Positions 41,551 to 51,930 of a DNA stretch of 64,000 bases are shown here, piece after piece; position 1 is the first letter of the stretch, and each line of letters starts with the position of its first letter. The stretch covers positions 1 through 64,000 of the forward strand of contig RJVL01000006.1 in assembly GCA_003755025.1 (NCBI GenBank), read 5' to 3'. The notes under the pieces were generated by a model. That model was not told where the DNA came from, ran no database searches, and saw only the letters and a list, made by a program, of their open reading frames with translations. The translations under genes were made by a program, and so were the position numbers. Source of the DNA: Diaphorobacter nitroreducens. GTDB taxonomy: Bacteria > Pseudomonadota > Gammaproteobacteria > Burkholderiales > Burkholderiaceae_C.

Positions 41551-44500
41551 TCAGACGCCGGCCCGCTTCAGCACCAAGGCCTCGAACGCCGCGGCCTGCA
41601 GCGGTGGGCTGAGCAGATAGCCCTGCCAGGCATGGCAGCCGTTGCGCTCCAGAAAGGCGCGCTGCGCCTCGGTCTCAACGCCCTCGGCCACCACCCGCAG
41701 ACCCAGGCTGGTGCCCAGGGCGACGATCGTGCGTGCGATCACGGCATCGTTGGGGTCGGTGAGCACGTCGCGCACGAAGCTCTTGTCGATCTTCAGCTCG
41801 TGCAGGGGCAGGCGCTTGAGGTAGGCCAGCGACGAGTAGCCCGTGCCGAAGTCGTCCAGCGAGAAGCCCACGCCGTAGCCACGCAACTGCACCATCTTGG
41901 CGATGGTGTCCTCCACGTCCTGCAGCAGCATGCCCTCGGTCAGTTCCAGCCGCAGGCGGCGCGCGTCGGCGCCCGAGGCGGCCAGCGCCTCCAGCACCTG
42001 GGGCACGAAGCTACCCTCGTGGAACTGGCGCGGGCTCACGTTCACCGCGACGGTGAGCTCACCCAGCACGGGGTGCGCGCTCCACTGCGCCAGCTGTGCG
42101 CAGGCGCTGCGCATCACCCACTCGCCCACGCGCAGGATCAGTCCGCTTTCTTCCGCCAAGGGAATGAATTCCGCTGGCGAGATGAAGCCCCTGTCCGGAT
42201 GGCGCCAGCGTACCAGCGCCTCGGCGCCCGTGATGCGGCCCTGGTCCACCTTGGGCTGGTAGAACAGTTCTAACTGCCCCGCATCCAGTCCGGCGCGCAG
42301 GTCCGCCTCCAGCGCCGCGCGTTCGGACACCGCAGCCTGCATCTGTGGATCAAAAAAGCGCAGCGTATCGCGCCCGGCGGCCTTGGCCTCGTACATGGCA
42401 AGGTCGCTGCGCTTGAGCAGCTCGTCCGCCGATTCGCGCACCCCGCGGAAGATGGCGATGCCCACGCTGAGCGCCGTGTGGTGCTGCTGACCGTCGATGT
42501 CGAAGGGCGCGCGAATGGCCGCCAGGATCGTCTGGCCCATTTCCTCGGCGCGGTTGGCGGCCTCCTGCGGGTCGGCGCCCAGGTCCTTGAGCACCACGAC
42601 GAACTCGTCGCCGCCGTGGCGCGCCAGGGTTTCGTCCTCGGGCACGCAGTCGCGCAGCCGCCGGGCCACCTCGCGCAGCAGGCGGTCACCCATGTCGGGG
42701 CCTTGTGTCTCGTTGATGGTCTTGAAGTTGTCCAGGTCCAGCATCATCACCGCGCCGCACAGCTGATGGCGGGCGCTCATGGCCAGCGCCTGCTCCAGGC
42801 GGTCCAGCAGCAGGCGGCGGTTGGGCAGGCCGGTGAGCGGATCGTTGTAGGCCAGGTAGCGCACCTCTTCCTCGGCCGCCTTGCGCTGGCTCTGGTCCAC
42901 CATGGTGACGATGTGCGAGTCACCCAGGATCATGCCGGACAGCTCGACCGCGCGGCGCACGCCCGACTTGGCGGTGATCACGCATTCCACGGTACGGATG
43001 GCACCGTCGGGGTTCTTCAGCGCCGCCGTGCATGCGGCGTGCCATGCCTCGCGCGCATGCTCGCGTTGGTGTGCGTCGGGCATTACCAGGCGCCACCAGG
43101 TGTCCACGTCGGGCGCCTCGCGTATGTCGTAGCCGCAGATCTGGACATGCCGGTCGTTGCGGAACACGATCTTGCCGTCCTGCACCTGGTTCACGCCCAC
43201 GGGCATGTGGTTCAGGATGTTGCGCAGGTGCTCCTCGCTCTGACGCAGCACCTGCTCCATGTGCTTGCGCTTGCTGATGTCCTGCACCACCGCAAGGTGG
43301 TGTTCGGGCTGGCCTTCCAGGCGCAGCGGCGAGACCATGAGGTCCACCCACACCTCGCTGCCGTCCTTGCGGCGGTAGCGCTTTTCCATGCGGTATTCGC
43401 TCAGCTCACCGGCCAACATCCGCTGCAATTGCTCCAGGTCCGCGGCCAGGTCGCTGGGCTCGCTGAAGTCCTGAAAGCGCATCTGCTGCAGTTCCTGCGC
43501 GCTGTAGCCCAGCAGGTCGCATAACTTCTGGTTCATGCGCACCAGGCGGCCGGTGCGCGAGTCGGTCTGGGCGATGCCCACCGCGGCCTGGTTGAACACG
43601 GCGCGCAGGCGCGCCTCGCTTTCGCGCAAGGCCGTATCGGTCTCCTTGGCATGGTCCAATGCCTGCGACCGCCGCAGCACCAGCATCGATACCAGCGCGG
43701 TGAGCAGTGCGGTCACCAACAGGCCGCCCGAGCCCAGCAGCCAGGGCAGGCGCGACTCCTGCGGCGAGAGGAACGGCACGACGGGCTGGAACTGCAGGCT
43801 CCAGCGCCTTCCGCCCACGCGCACGCTTTGCTCATATTCCATGGCAGAGGTGCCGACGCGCGTCTCCGATTCAAAGAGGGATTGCGGCGGAGCAGGCTCC
43901 TCGCTGCTGAAGGGGCCCACGTCCGCCATGCGCAGCGCCAGGCCCTGCATGTTGCCCGCGGTGCGCACGGCATGCACGATGTCGTAGATGCGCAGGCTCA
44001 CGCCCACCGCCCCCAGAAAGCGCGCCGGCCCCGCCTGTCCGGCCGCCGGCTCGGCAAACACCGGCATGCGGATGATGACGCCCGTGCGGTGCTCGGTTTC
44101 CTGGTGCAGCTCGAACGGCGCGGAGGCGACCAGCCCGCCGGTGTCGCGCGCACGGCGCATGGCTTCGAGGTTGGCTGGCTGGGAATGGATCTCCAACCCT
44201 TGCACGCTGCTGTTGCCCCCCTGCGGCCAGAGGTAGTCCACCACGAAATAGTCCGGCAATACGGCCTGTGGATGGATGGCGAAATCCCGCGGCAGGTCGC
44301 CGTCCAGATGCGGGTCGGAGCGCGCCTGCTCTTCGAAGGCCGCCCGCCGGGGGCCGGGCACGTACCGCGTAAAGTTGATGTTCTTCACGCCGGGGTGGTA
44401 ATGCCGCAGATCCAGCTCACGCGCCACGCGCTCGAAGTCGGCGCGCCGCAGCTGCGGATTCACCGTCAGCAGGCCGCGCATGCCCTGCAGCAAATCCGCG

Positions 44501-44694
44501 TGGGATTCCATGCGCCGCTGCAGCGTCTCGGCGAACAGCCGGGCCTCCTGCTCGAAACGCACCCGCGCGATGGCCTGCATGGAGGACTGCTGCTGGTGGT
44601 ACAGCGCGTAGCTTGCCGCGCAACCGGCCAACGCCACGGCCGCTCCGGGGAGCCAGTGCCAGGGGAACGAGCGCTGTGCGTGGGATGTCGGCAT
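41551..44694 (-). CDS. CHASE-PAS-PAS-GGDEF-EAL cyclic-di-GMP protein
   Basis: A 1047-residue membrane sensor. TM1 is at about 14-31, a periplasmic CHASE domain at about 70-290, TM2 at about 325-350, two PAS domains at about 370-480 and 495-610 (the first with a PAC-like [16 protein letters not shown]), GGDEF at about 625-785 and EAL at about 800-1040. GGDEF is canonical (ARHGGDEF), without an upstream RxxD inhibitory site. EAL is canonical (GAEALVRW), with [23 protein letters not shown] and VAEGVET. It could therefore make and break cyclic-di-GMP. It shares the layout of the protein at 5760-8462 but has one more PAS domain. Confidence 0.93.
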   Translation of the reverse strand: MPTSHAQRSFPWHWLPGAAVALAGCAASYALYHQQQSSMQAIARVRFEQEARLFAETLQRRMESHADLLQGMRGLLTVNPQLRRADFERVARELDLRHYHPGVKNINFTRYVPGPRRAAFEEQARSDPHLDGDLPRDFAIHPQAVLPDYFVVDYLWPQGGNSSVQGLEIHSQPANLEAMRRARDTGGLVASAPFELHQETEHRTGVIIRMPVFAEPAAGQAGPARFLGAVGVSLRIYDIVHAVRTAGNMQGLALRMADVGPFSSEEPAPPQSLFESETRVGTSAMEYEQSVRVGGRRWSLQFQPVVPFLSPQESRLPWLLGSGGLLVTALLTALVSMLVLRRSQALDHAKETDTALRESEARLRAVFNQAAVGIAQTDSRTGRLVRMNQKLCDLLGYSAQELQQMRFQDFSEPSDLAADLEQLQRMLAGELSEYRMEKRYRRKDGSEVWVDLMVSPLRLEGQPEHHLAVVQDISKRKHMEQVLRQSEEHLRNILNHMPVGVNQVQDGKIVFRNDRHVQICGYDIREAPDVDTWWRLVMPDAHQREHAREAWHAACTAALKNPDGAIRTVECVITAKSGVRRAVELSGMILGDSHIVTMVDQSQRKAAEEEVRYLAYNDPLTGLPNRRLLLDRLEQALAMSARHQLCGAVMMLDLDNFKTINETQGPDMGDRLLREVARRLRDCVPEDETLARHGGDEFVVVLKDLGADPQEAANRAEEMGQTILAAIRAPFDIDGQQHHTALSVGIAIFRGVRESADELLKRSDLAMYEAKAAGRDTLRFFDPQMQAAVSERAALEADLRAGLDAGQLELFYQPKVDQGRITGAEALVRWRHPDRGFISPAEFIPLAEESGLILRVGEWVMRSACAQLAQWSAHPVLGELTVAVNVSPRQFHEGSFVPQVLEALAASGADARRLRLELTEGMLLQDVEDTIAKMVQLRGYGVGFSLDDFGTGYSSLAYLKRLPLHELKIDKSFVRDVLTDPNDAVIARTIVALGTSLGLRVVAEGVETEAQRAFLERNGCHAWQGYLLSPPLQAAAFEALVLKRAGV

Positions 44695-44873
44695 GCGGGC
44701 AGATGGACAGGGAGGACAACGGGTGATAGGACGCCGCCTCGCCGCAGAGCATAGCGGTATTTACCCGTGCGGGGGCAACAGACACCGCCAACGTCTGCTG
44801 CGACCGCGCAGCCGCGGCACCGCGGCGCCTGCGCAATTCCCCACGCCGGCGTCGCCAGCCGCCGGCTCGTACC

Positions 44874-46742
44874 ATGGCCGCATCAGGAGTGTCCGCCATC
44901 GTGTTGTTTCGGTTGTTCGAAAATCGTGTCCCCCCGTACCCTGCGGCCGAGCCGACCGTGCCGCCCGCCGGGTTCCTCGCCTTCGTGTGGGCCAGCACGC
45001 GCGGCCTGCGCGGCTATGTCGGGGCCATGGCCGCCCTGTCTGCCGTGGTGGCCATCTACGAGGCGCTGCTGTTTGCCGTGCTGGGACGGGTGGTGGACTG
45101 GATCGCCGCCACTGCGCCCGAGCGCTTCTGGGCCGAGCGCGGCACGCTGCTCGCCGGGGTGGCTGCGGTGCTGGTCGCCAGCATTGGCATAGTGGCGCTG
45201 CAGACCACCGTGCGCCACCAGGTGCTGGCCATCAACTTCCCGCTGCGCCTGCGCTGGAACTTCCACCGGCTGATGCTGGGCCAAAGCATGGCGTTCTATG
45301 CGGACGAGTTCGCGGGCCGCATCACCACCAAGATCATGCAGACCGCGCTGGCCGTGCGCGACATGATCTTTACCACCTGCGACGTGGTGATCGGCATGGG
45401 TGTCTACCTGGTCACCATCCTGGCACTGGCGGGCGGCTTTGAATGGCGGCTGCTGCTGCCCTTTCTTGCGTGGGCGCTGTGCTACGCGGCCGCGTGCTGG
45501 TACTTCGTGCCACGCCTGGGCCAGGTGAGCAAGGCCCAGGCCGACGCGCGCTCCGTCATGACCGGCCGCGTGACGGACGCATACACCAACATCGCCACGG
45601 TGAAGCTGTTCTCGCACACGCGGCGCGAGGCCGAGTTTGCCCGCGCGGCGATGGACGCGTTCAAGACCACGGGCTACGCACAGATGCGGCTGGTCAGCCG
45701 CTTCGAGATCGTGAACCACGCCCTGGTGGTGGGCATGATCCTCGGTGCCTGCGGCACGGCGCTATGGCTGTGGTCACGGGGCGAGGTAGGCGCCGGCGCG
45801 GTGGCCGCGGTGACCGCCATGGCACTGCGCGTTTCGGGCCACGCCCACTGGGTGATGTGGGAGATGACCACGCTGTTCGAGAGCGTGGGCACCATCCAGG
45901 ACGGCATCAACACCCTCACCCGCCCGCGCACGGTGGTGGATGCGCCCGATGCCCGCCCGCTGCAGGTCACGCGTGGCGAGGTGCAGTTTGAGAACGTGCG
46001 CTTCGGCTACCGCGACGGCGCGGCAGTGATCGACGGGCTGAACCTCACCATCCGCCCAGGCGAGCGCATCGGGCTGATCGGCCGCTCCGGCGCGGGCAAG
46101 TCCACGCTGGTCAACTTGCTGCTGCGCTTTCATGACGTACAGGGCGGACGCATTCTGGTGGACGGGCAGGACATCGCCCACGTCACGCAGGACAGCCTGC
46201 GCCAGGCGATCGGCATGGTCACGCAGGACACTTCGCTGCTGCACCGATCGATGCGCGACAACATCCTGTACGGCCGCCCCGATGCCTCCGAGGAAGACAT
46301 GCGCCTGGCTGCCGAACGCGCCGAGGCCGCGCAATTCATCGACGAGCTGACCGACCTGCAGGGCCGCCGCGGCTACGACGCCCAGGTGGGCGAGCGCGGC
46401 GTCAAGCTCTCGGGCGGGCAGCGCCAACGCGTGGCGATCGCGCGCGTGATGCTCAAGGACGCCCCGATCCTGCTGCTGGACGAGGCCACCAGCGCGCTGG
46501 ACTCCGAGGTGGAGGCCGCCATCCAGCAGAGCCTGGACGGACTGATGCGGGGCAAGACGGTGATCGCCATCGCGCACCGCCTGTCCACCATCGCCGCCAT
46601 GGACCGGCTCATCGTGCTGGACGCCGGCCGCATCGTCGAGGAAGGCACGCACGCACAGCTGCTGGCGCAAGGGGGTGTCTATGCGCGGCTGTGGACGCAC
46701 CAGAGCGGCGGCTTCATGGGACAGGACCCGGACGAGGCCTGA
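44874..46742 (+). CDS. ABC-type exporter, fused permease and ATPase
   Basis: A 622-residue half-transporter with a six-helix type-1 exporter domain (about 45-345) and a C-terminal ATPase. Walker A is GRSGAGKST, the signature LSGGQRQRVAIARV, Walker B ILLLDEATSALD and the switch His in AIAHRLSTIA. It works as a homodimer in the inner membrane; lipid, drug or peptide export are all possible and cannot be separated from sequence. It is a single gene, divergent from the EAL protein, and ends near a repeat copy. Confidence 0.9.
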   Translation: MAASGVSAIVLFRLFENRVPPYPAAEPTVPPAGFLAFVWASTRGLRGYVGAMAALSAVVAIYEALLFAVLGRVVDWIAATAPERFWAERGTLLAGVAAVLVASIGIVALQTTVRHQVLAINFPLRLRWNFHRLMLGQSMAFYADEFAGRITTKIMQTALAVRDMIFTTCDVVIGMGVYLVTILALAGGFEWRLLLPFLAWALCYAAACWYFVPRLGQVSKAQADARSVMTGRVTDAYTNIATVKLFSHTRREAEFARAAMDAFKTTGYAQMRLVSRFEIVNHALVVGMILGACGTALWLWSRGEVGAGAVAAVTAMALRVSGHAHWVMWEMTTLFESVGTIQDGINTLTRPRTVVDAPDARPLQVTRGEVQFENVRFGYRDGAAVIDGLNLTIRPGERIGLIGRSGAGKSTLVNLLLRFHDVQGGRILVDGQDIAHVTQDSLRQAIGMVTQDTSLLHRSMRDNILYGRPDASEEDMRLAAERAEAAQFIDELTDLQGRRGYDAQVGERGVKLSGGQRQRVAIARVMLKDAPILLLDEATSALDSEVEAAIQQSLDGLMRGKTVIAIAHRLSTIAAMDRLIVLDAGRIVEEGTHAQLLAQGGVYARLWTHQSGGFMGQDPDEA

Positions 46743-46788
46743 GCGATACAGGATCGGCCGCGCACGATCATGATAATCAAGACAGAAA

Positions 46789-46838
46789 TAGGCCTCCGAG
46801 GCAATACTGGCAAGCGCCAACAGCTCTTTTAACGATAG
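46789..46838 (-). repeat. palindromic intergenic repeat (copy 9)
   Basis: Reverse-orientation copy with a decayed left arm: ATAGGCCTCCGAGGC..., then CAAGCGCCAACAGCTC and TTTTAACGATAGC. It lies between two convergent genes (ABC exporter and MdtD-like). Confidence 0.75.
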
Positions 46839-46862
46839 CACAAGAGACCGACGAGTCCCGGT

Positions 46863-48287
46863 TCAGCTCTGCTCCTCTGGGCCCAGGGGATGGGGGCGCG
46901 GCGGCTCGTGCGGCGGCAACTGCAGGAACAGCGCCGTGGCCGCCAGCGTCAGCACACCCATGCAGGCAAACGTGGCGCGAAACGCGTGGAGTGTGTCCTG
47001 CGCATCTGCGGCCCCAAAGTAGCCCTGGAAGCTCGCCAGCACCGCCCCGGCAGCCGCCACCCCCATGCCCATGGCCAGCATCTGCACCATGGACAGCAGG
47101 CTGTTGCCGCTGCTAGCATGACCCGTGTCCAGGTCCTTGAGCGTGACCGTGTTCATGGCCGAGAACTGCATGGAGTTCACGCCGCCAAACGCCGCCAACT
47201 GCACCATCAGCAGCCAAGGGGGCTGGCCGGGCGTGATCAGGCAGAAGCTGGCGATGAGCAACGCCAGCGCGCAGGTATTGACCACCAGCACCTCGCGATA
47301 GCCCCAGCGCCGCACCATGAAGGTGACCGCAGGTTTCACGGCCATGCTGCCCAGCACCGTGGGCAGCATCATCATGCCTGCCTGCATGGGTGCGTAGCCC
47401 AGGCTGACCTGCAGCACCAGCGGGATCATGAAGGGCATGCACGAGCTGCCCAGCCGCGAAAACAGGTTGCCCAGCAGCCCCACACGCAGCGTGCGCACCG
47501 TAAACAACCCCGGCACAAACAGCGGCGCATCGCTGCGCAGCGCATGCAGCCAGTAGGCCGCCAGACTGGCCAGGCCAAAGATCATCATCACCAGCGACGA
47601 CGCGCTGCGCGCACCACCGCCGGCCATGCCCTCCACCGCCAGCGACACGGCCGCCATGCCAAAGGCCAGCAGGCCATAGCCCACGGCGTCGAATCCACGC
47701 ACGGCCAGCACCTCTCCCGCCGCCATGAAGCGCCGCGCGGCCATCAAGCCCACCAGCCCCACAGGCACATTGACCCAGAAGATCCAATGCCACGAGGCGT
47801 ACTCCACCATCCAACCGCCCAGGGTCGGCCCGATCAGCGGCCCCACCAGCCCGGGAATCGCGACGAAGCTCATGGCGCGGATGAACTCGTCGCGCGGAAA
47901 TGCCCGCAGCACCGCCAGCCGCCCCACGGGCAGCAGCAGCGCACCGCCCAGCCCCTGGACCACGCGTGCACCCACCAGCAGCGGCAGCGTGGACGACAGC
48001 GCGCACAACACCGAGCCGAGCACGAACAACGCGATCGCCGACATGAACACCCGCCGCGTGCCGAAACGGTCCGCCAGCCAGCCCGACGCCGGAATCAGCA
48101 CCGCCATGGCCAGCGAATACGCCACGATCACCGAGTGCATCTGCAGCGGGCTCTCGCCCAGGTCGCGCGCCATGGCCGGCAAGGCCGTGTTGACGATGGT
48201 GGCGTCCAGCGTCTGCATGAAAAAGCCCAGGGCGACCAGCCACAGCAGCGGCTGGCGCGAAGTGGGGGAAACAGGTCCACGCGTCAT
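46863..48287 (-). CDS. mdtD: MFS multidrug exporter, MdtD-like (DHA2, 14 helices)
   Basis: About 474 residues with about 14 hydrophobic segments. It matches E. coli MdtD over its length in remembered landmarks: ALGFFMQTLDATIVNTALPAM, SGWLADRFGTRRVF, GARVVQGLGGALLLPVGRL (motif C region), EYASWHWIFWVNVPVG and NTVTLKDLDTGHASSGNSLLSM. The start is uncertain: ATG at 48287 (MTRGPVSP) gives the family length, while ATGs 12 and 36 bases upstream are possible. It probably exports drugs or metabolites by proton antiport; no membrane fusion protein gene is adjacent. Confidence 0.88.
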   Translation of the reverse strand: MTRGPVSPTSRQPLLWLVALGFFMQTLDATIVNTALPAMARDLGESPLQMHSVIVAYSLAMAVLIPASGWLADRFGTRRVFMSAIALFVLGSVLCALSSTLPLLVGARVVQGLGGALLLPVGRLAVLRAFPRDEFIRAMSFVAIPGLVGPLIGPTLGGWMVEYASWHWIFWVNVPVGLVGLMAARRFMAAGEVLAVRGFDAVGYGLLAFGMAAVSLAVEGMAGGGARSASSLVMMIFGLASLAAYWLHALRSDAPLFVPGLFTVRTLRVGLLGNLFSRLGSSCMPFMIPLVLQVSLGYAPMQAGMMMLPTVLGSMAVKPAVTFMVRRWGYREVLVVNTCALALLIASFCLITPGQPPWLLMVQLAAFGGVNSMQFSAMNTVTLKDLDTGHASSGNSLLSMVQMLAMGMGVAAAGAVLASFQGYFGAADAQDTLHAFRATFACMGVLTLAATALFLQLPPHEPPRPHPLGPEEQS

Positions 48288-48384
48288 GAAATCGCCCATG
48301 TCGGGCTCAGAAAAGAAGGCCAAAGTGTGCCATTGGGGCCCGTTTGCGGACTGATGCGCTGGTCATATCCGTCAAAACGATGTT

Positions 48385-48428
48385 GGGCCCTGTCCACCAA
48401 ACATGAACCGCTATCAAAGTAGAAGCAT
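48385..48428 (-). repeat. degenerate palindromic repeat remnant
   Basis: Only the right part is recognisable (GCTATCAAAGTAGAAGCA compared with AGCTATCAAAAGTATAGCA in copy 2). It lies in the 315-base gap between the mdtD-like and NlpC/P60 genes. The rest of that gap shows an AT-rich stretch near 48535-48570 that may hold the promoter of the NlpC/P60 gene. Confidence 0.4.
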
Positions 48429-48602
48429 TTTCCCGAGATGGTGAAAGGCCGGCATGCGAAAGGCACTTCACCCCATCACCGGGCAAAACCCAGCAAGGCG
48501 TTGCCTATCGCCGCGGGCACGTTCATGAAAATCCATGTAAATCAACTATTTACTATCACTTGTCGGCAGATTTCCCGTCATGCCGTGGTACCCTCGCGCC
48601 CC

Positions 48603-49181
48603 ATGTTTCGTCGGTTGTGCCTGCTGCTGCTGCTTTGCTCGAATGCCTACGCCGCTCCCTCCCCCGAGGTAGAGCGGGCAGCCGCCACCCCTGCCGCCAG
48701 CATTGACCGCAGCCTGCTCGTCCAGTTGCAGGACGTTCAGCACAACGTGGCAGACCGCACCTCCTCCCTGATTTCCACCGCCATGGGCTTCATCGGCGTG
48801 CCATACCGCCGGGGTGGCAGCAGTGCCGAGACGGGTTTTGATTGCAGCGGCTTCGTGCGCGCCATCTACGAGCAGGCCAAGGGCATGGTGCTTCCACGCC
48901 GCGCCAACGAGCAGGCCGCCGCCACCGAAGTCATCGACAAAAAAGACCTGCAGCCCGGCGACCTGGTGTTCTTCAACACCATGCGCCGCGCGTTCAGCCA
49001 CGTAGGCATCTACGTGGGCGACGGCAAGTTCATCCATGCTCCGCGCTCCGGTGCGCAGGTGCGCGTGGAAGACATGGGCGCTTCCTACTGGCAGCGGCGC
49101 TTCAACGGTGCACGGCGCGTGACCACGGACGAAGACGCCGCCGCCATGGCCATTTCGGCGCGCTCTCCGGCCGCCAACTGA
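48603..49181 (+). CDS. secreted NlpC/P60 peptidoglycan endopeptidase
   Basis: A 192-residue precursor. The signal peptide MFRRLCLLLLLCSNAYA is followed by AP and a short linker. The NlpC/P60 domain (about 60-175) has catalytic Cys in FDCSGFVRAIYEQ, His in FSHVGIYVGDG and a third residue in FIHAPRSG. It cleaves peptide cross-links in the periplasm. The open frame extends 165 bases upstream, but that part lacks conservation and a signal peptide, so I start at the ATG before the signal. TACCCT (48589-48594) lies eight bases before this ATG. Single gene. Confidence 0.9.
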   Translation: MFRRLCLLLLLCSNAYAAPSPEVERAAATPAASIDRSLLVQLQDVQHNVADRTSSLISTAMGFIGVPYRRGGSSAETGFDCSGFVRAIYEQAKGMVLPRRANEQAAATEVIDKKDLQPGDLVFFNTMRRAFSHVGIYVGDGKFIHAPRSGAQVRVEDMGASYWQRRFNGARRVTTDEDAAAMAISARSPAAN

Positions 49182-49315
49182 GACCGAGGCCGGCACCCTG
49201 TCCGGCACTGCTGTAGTAATTGCGGTAAGTAGCTACGCACCGGGCCAGCGTTTTCAGTGCCTGCACATGGGGTGACGGTGTGCAAGCCACACAGGTGTCC
49301 TGAGTCCTTCCAGCC

Positions 49316-49795
49316 ATGACCACACCCACTACGCGCTTTTGGCTCATGAAATCGGAGCCCGACGAGTGTTCCATTGACGATGCATTGGGCGCCCCGGGCG
49401 CCACCGTGCCCTGGACCGGCGTGCGCAATTACCAGGCGCGCAACTTCATGCGCGACGAGATGCAGGTGGGGGATGGCGTGCTCTTCTACCACTCAAGCTG
49501 CCCTGCACCCGGTATCGCCGGCATTGCACGCATAGCCTCGGGCGTACGCCCCGACCCCACACAGTTCGACCCTGAATCCCCTTACTACGACCCCAAGTCA
49601 CCCCTTGAGAAACCCCGGTGGCTGCTGCGGGACGTGCAAGCCGTGCGCAAGACACGGCTCATTGGCCTGGCGGAACTGCGCGCCCATCCCGAGTCGGCGT
49701 CGATGCGCGTACTGCAGCGGGGCAACCGGTTGTCGATCACGCCGCTGCAGCCCCAGGAGTGGACCTTCATCACGCAGGTGCTCGCGGCAGACTAG
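49316..49795 (+). CDS. EVE-domain (PUA-like) protein
   Basis: A 159-residue single EVE domain, a relative of the YTH and ASCH folds that read modified bases. Landmarks are FWLMKSEPDECSIDD, WTGVRNYQARNFMRDEM, VGDGVLFYHSS, GIAGIARI, and PRWLLRDVQAV. In bacteria these are often near restriction systems, but here it stands with housekeeping genes, as in many betaproteobacteria, so a general RNA- or DNA-binding role is more likely. The 134 bases upstream hold no gene; I looked for 6S RNA there and did not find it. Confidence 0.92.
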   Translation: MTTPTTRFWLMKSEPDECSIDDALGAPGATVPWTGVRNYQARNFMRDEMQVGDGVLFYHSSCPAPGIAGIARIASGVRPDPTQFDPESPYYDPKSPLEKPRWLLRDVQAVRKTRLIGLAELRAHPESASMRVLQRGNRLSITPLQPQEWTFITQVLAAD

Positions 49796-49893
49796 CGGGC
49801 CGCGCGGGTGTCCCCGCCACGCATCAACAGGCTGGAGGCTGGAGGCGCGAGGACTGGCGGCGGGAAAAGGGAATCCCGCCAGAAATCCAACCT

Positions 49894-50784
49894 TCATCCA
49901 CCCGTCCCCTTGGCACGCAGCAGCGCTACCAGCTCCGGCACCAGCGCCTGCGGCCCACCCTCGGCAACGGCGGCGGCAAAGGTGTCGTGCACGGCCTGGG
50001 CAATGCCATCGGCCGCGCCGCCGTCGTGCGCCATGGCGGTGTAGTAGCCCATGTCCTTGAGCGCGTTGGACATGAAGAAGCGCAGCCCGGAGGGGTCCTG
50101 CTGCAGCAGGTAGGGCCGCAGGCGCTCAAGCGCCACGCCGCCGCCGCCGCCCTTGGCGAGAACATCCAGGAACACCTGCGGCGCCACGTCGGCCGCCAGC
50201 GCGCAGGCGGCAGCCTCCGCGATCAGCGCCACGCTGCCCAGCGACACATAGTTGTGCAGCAGCTTCATGCGGTGGCCGCTGCCAACGGCACCGGTATGCG
50301 TGATGTTCTCGGCAAAGCACTGCAGCACCGGGCGCACTTCGTCGAGCAGTGCGGCCTCGCCGCCCACCAGCAGGTTCAGCAGGCCCTCGGCGGCCTCCTT
50401 GGGGGTGCGGGTCATCGGCGCATCCAGGAACCGCCCTCCGGCCGCCGCCACGGCGCGGGCGACGGATTCTGTGGACGAAGGAATGGCCGTGGAGCAGTCG
50501 ATCACCACGGTGCCGGGCTGCAGGGCGGCCAGGGCGCCCTCCTCGCCCAGCAGCACCGCCTCTACCTGGGGAGATCCCGTCACGCACAGGATGAGCACCT
50601 GCACCTGTCGCATCAGTTCATGCACCGATGCGGCGCTGGCCACGCCCTGGGCGCGCAATGCATCCAGGGGCTGGTTGCCAGGGTGCTCCAGCACCGTCAG
50701 CGCATAGCCCTTGCGGGCGATATTCATGGCAATGCCGTGGCCCATCAGGCCTACGCCGATCAGTCCGATGCGAGGGGTGTTCAT
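49894..50784 (-). CDS. 3-hydroxyisobutyrate dehydrogenase-like oxidoreductase
   Basis: A 296-residue beta-hydroxyacid dehydrogenase. The NAD(P)-binding motif is GLIGVGLMGHGIAMNI (residues 6-21), the substrate loop DCSTAIPSSTESVA, the family signature FLDAPMTRTPKEAAEG, and the catalytic Lys is in GSGHRMKLLHNYVS. It oxidises a 3-hydroxy acid such as 3-hydroxyisobutyrate, tartronate semialdehyde or a relative; the substrate is not certain. The ATG at 50784 gives the family start (MNTPRIGLIG). It is read in the same direction as the methyltransferase gene 63 bases upstream. Confidence 0.88.
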   Translation of the reverse strand: MNTPRIGLIGVGLMGHGIAMNIARKGYALTVLEHPGNQPLDALRAQGVASAASVHELMRQVQVLILCVTGSPQVEAVLLGEEGALAALQPGTVVIDCSTAIPSSTESVARAVAAAGGRFLDAPMTRTPKEAAEGLLNLLVGGEAALLDEVRPVLQCFAENITHTGAVGSGHRMKLLHNYVSLGSVALIAEAAACALAADVAPQVFLDVLAKGGGGGVALERLRPYLLQQDPSGLRFFMSNALKDMGYYTAMAHDGGAADGIAQAVHDTFAAAVAEGGPQALVPELVALLRAKGTGG

Positions 50785-50847
50785 GTGCTGCGTTTCAACC
50801 GGTGGGTGGGAAGCGGTGTCCACCGCATTGTGGCGCGCGGAGCCCCT

Positions 50848-51807
50848 TCAACCCACCGCCTCCGTATCCCGGAAAACCAGTACCTTCAGCGACCGCTCCT
50901 CGTCCACATCGGCGAACACCGCCGGGTTGGGAACGCGTTCCACGAACGCCAGCGAAGGCGCCTGGGATCGCATCTGCTCGCGCAGAAACTCCATCCCCAG
51001 CTCCGGCGCGTTCAGGCACAGCAGGGCGTGGCCGCCCGGTATCAGCAGTTCCGGCAGGCGCCGCATGAGCCGCGCATAGTCCTTGGTCGCGACGAAGCTG
51101 CCCTTCTGGTAGGACGGCGGATCCACGATCACCAGGTCGTACGGCCCGCTGCGCGTGATCTTGCCCCACGAGCTGAAGATGTCATGCGCCAGAAAGCGGG
51201 CACCGGCGCCCAGCCCGTTGAGCTGGTGGTTCTGCTGCCCGGTGGCTATGGCACCCCGGCTCATGTCCACATTCACCACCTCTGCCGCGCCCGCCTGCAG
51301 CGCAGCGACCGAAAACGCACAGGTATAGGCGAACAGGTTGAGCACCCGAGCGCCGCGCCCGGTGCGTGCGCGGTGGTTCGCCACATGTGCGCGCACCCAG
51401 CGACGCCCTTCGGCCATGTCCAGGAACAACCCGTGGTTCTGCCCGCGCAGCACCTGGACGCGCAGGCGTGCGCCATCCTCGGTGACCACATGCGGCTCGG
51501 GCACCTCGCCCGCCATCAGCCGCGTATCGCTGCGGCCCTCGATGCGCAGCGCCTCGCCGCGGTGCTGGAACACCCAGTTCAGCGGCTGCCCTGGCGCCAC
51601 CTGCTGCCAGCGTGCGCGCAGGGCGCCGTCGATGGTGGCGAGTGCGTCGTCCGTCACCGGGGCGAAGCTGGTGAGCACCAGCACGGGTGGATAGGCATCC
51701 AGCGTCCACTGCTCGCTGCCGGGAAACCGCCCGCCACGCCCATGGAAGATGCGGCAGGCCTCAACGGGCGGAGTGAGGGTGGCGATGGCGTCGAGCAGGG
51801 CTTGCAT
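50848..51807 (-). CDS. class I SAM-dependent methyltransferase, RlmI/RlmK-like
   Basis: A 319-residue protein like the methyltransferase half of RlmI/RlmK 23S rRNA m5C/m7G enzymes. Motif I is VLNLFAYTCAFSVAALQAGA, motif IV VIVDPPSYQKGSF. The segment QNHGLFLDMAEGRRWV before motif I is typical of that group. There is no N-terminal PUA domain. An ATG at 51807 is preferred to one 33 bases upstream, which lies close to a repeat. Probably acts on RNA; the target base is not determined. Confidence 0.85.
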   Translation of the reverse strand: MQALLDAIATLTPPVEACRIFHGRGGRFPGSEQWTLDAYPPVLVLTSFAPVTDDALATIDGALRARWQQVAPGQPLNWVFQHRGEALRIEGRSDTRLMAGEVPEPHVVTEDGARLRVQVLRGQNHGLFLDMAEGRRWVRAHVANHRARTGRGARVLNLFAYTCAFSVAALQAGAAEVVNVDMSRGAIATGQQNHQLNGLGAGARFLAHDIFSSWGKITRSGPYDLVIVDPPSYQKGSFVATKDYARLMRRLPELLIPGGHALLCLNAPELGMEFLREQMRSQAPSLAFVERVPNPAVFADVDEERSLKVLVFRDTEAVG

Positions 51808-51835
51808 GAGGGGGCGGGCGCAAAGAAAAACAGGC

Positions 51836-51888
51836 ATCAAAATGCCCTCTAACGCAGATTGTGCCAGCGCTAACAGCTATGGTTTTTA
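51836..51888 (-). repeat. palindromic intergenic repeat (copy 10)
   Basis: Reverse-orientation copy: ATCAAAATGCCCTCTAACGC, then CCAGCGCTAACAGCTATGGT. It lies between two divergent genes (methyltransferase and DUF2322), so it is within the promoter region of one or both. Confidence 0.82.
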
Positions 51889-51930
51889 CGTTATCGTCAC
51901 GGTTTCATCCGCTCCGTTCAAGGCTTTTGC

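Noticed and set aside
49182-49315. Possible 6S RNA gene upstream of the EVE gene, as in some betaproteobacteria
   Set aside because: The gap is only 134 bases, shorter than 6S RNA, and lacks the long paired arms around a central bubble.
49316-49795. Link of the EVE-domain gene to a restriction or anti-phage system
   Set aside because: No restriction, methylase or other defence gene is present nearby; neighbours are housekeeping genes.
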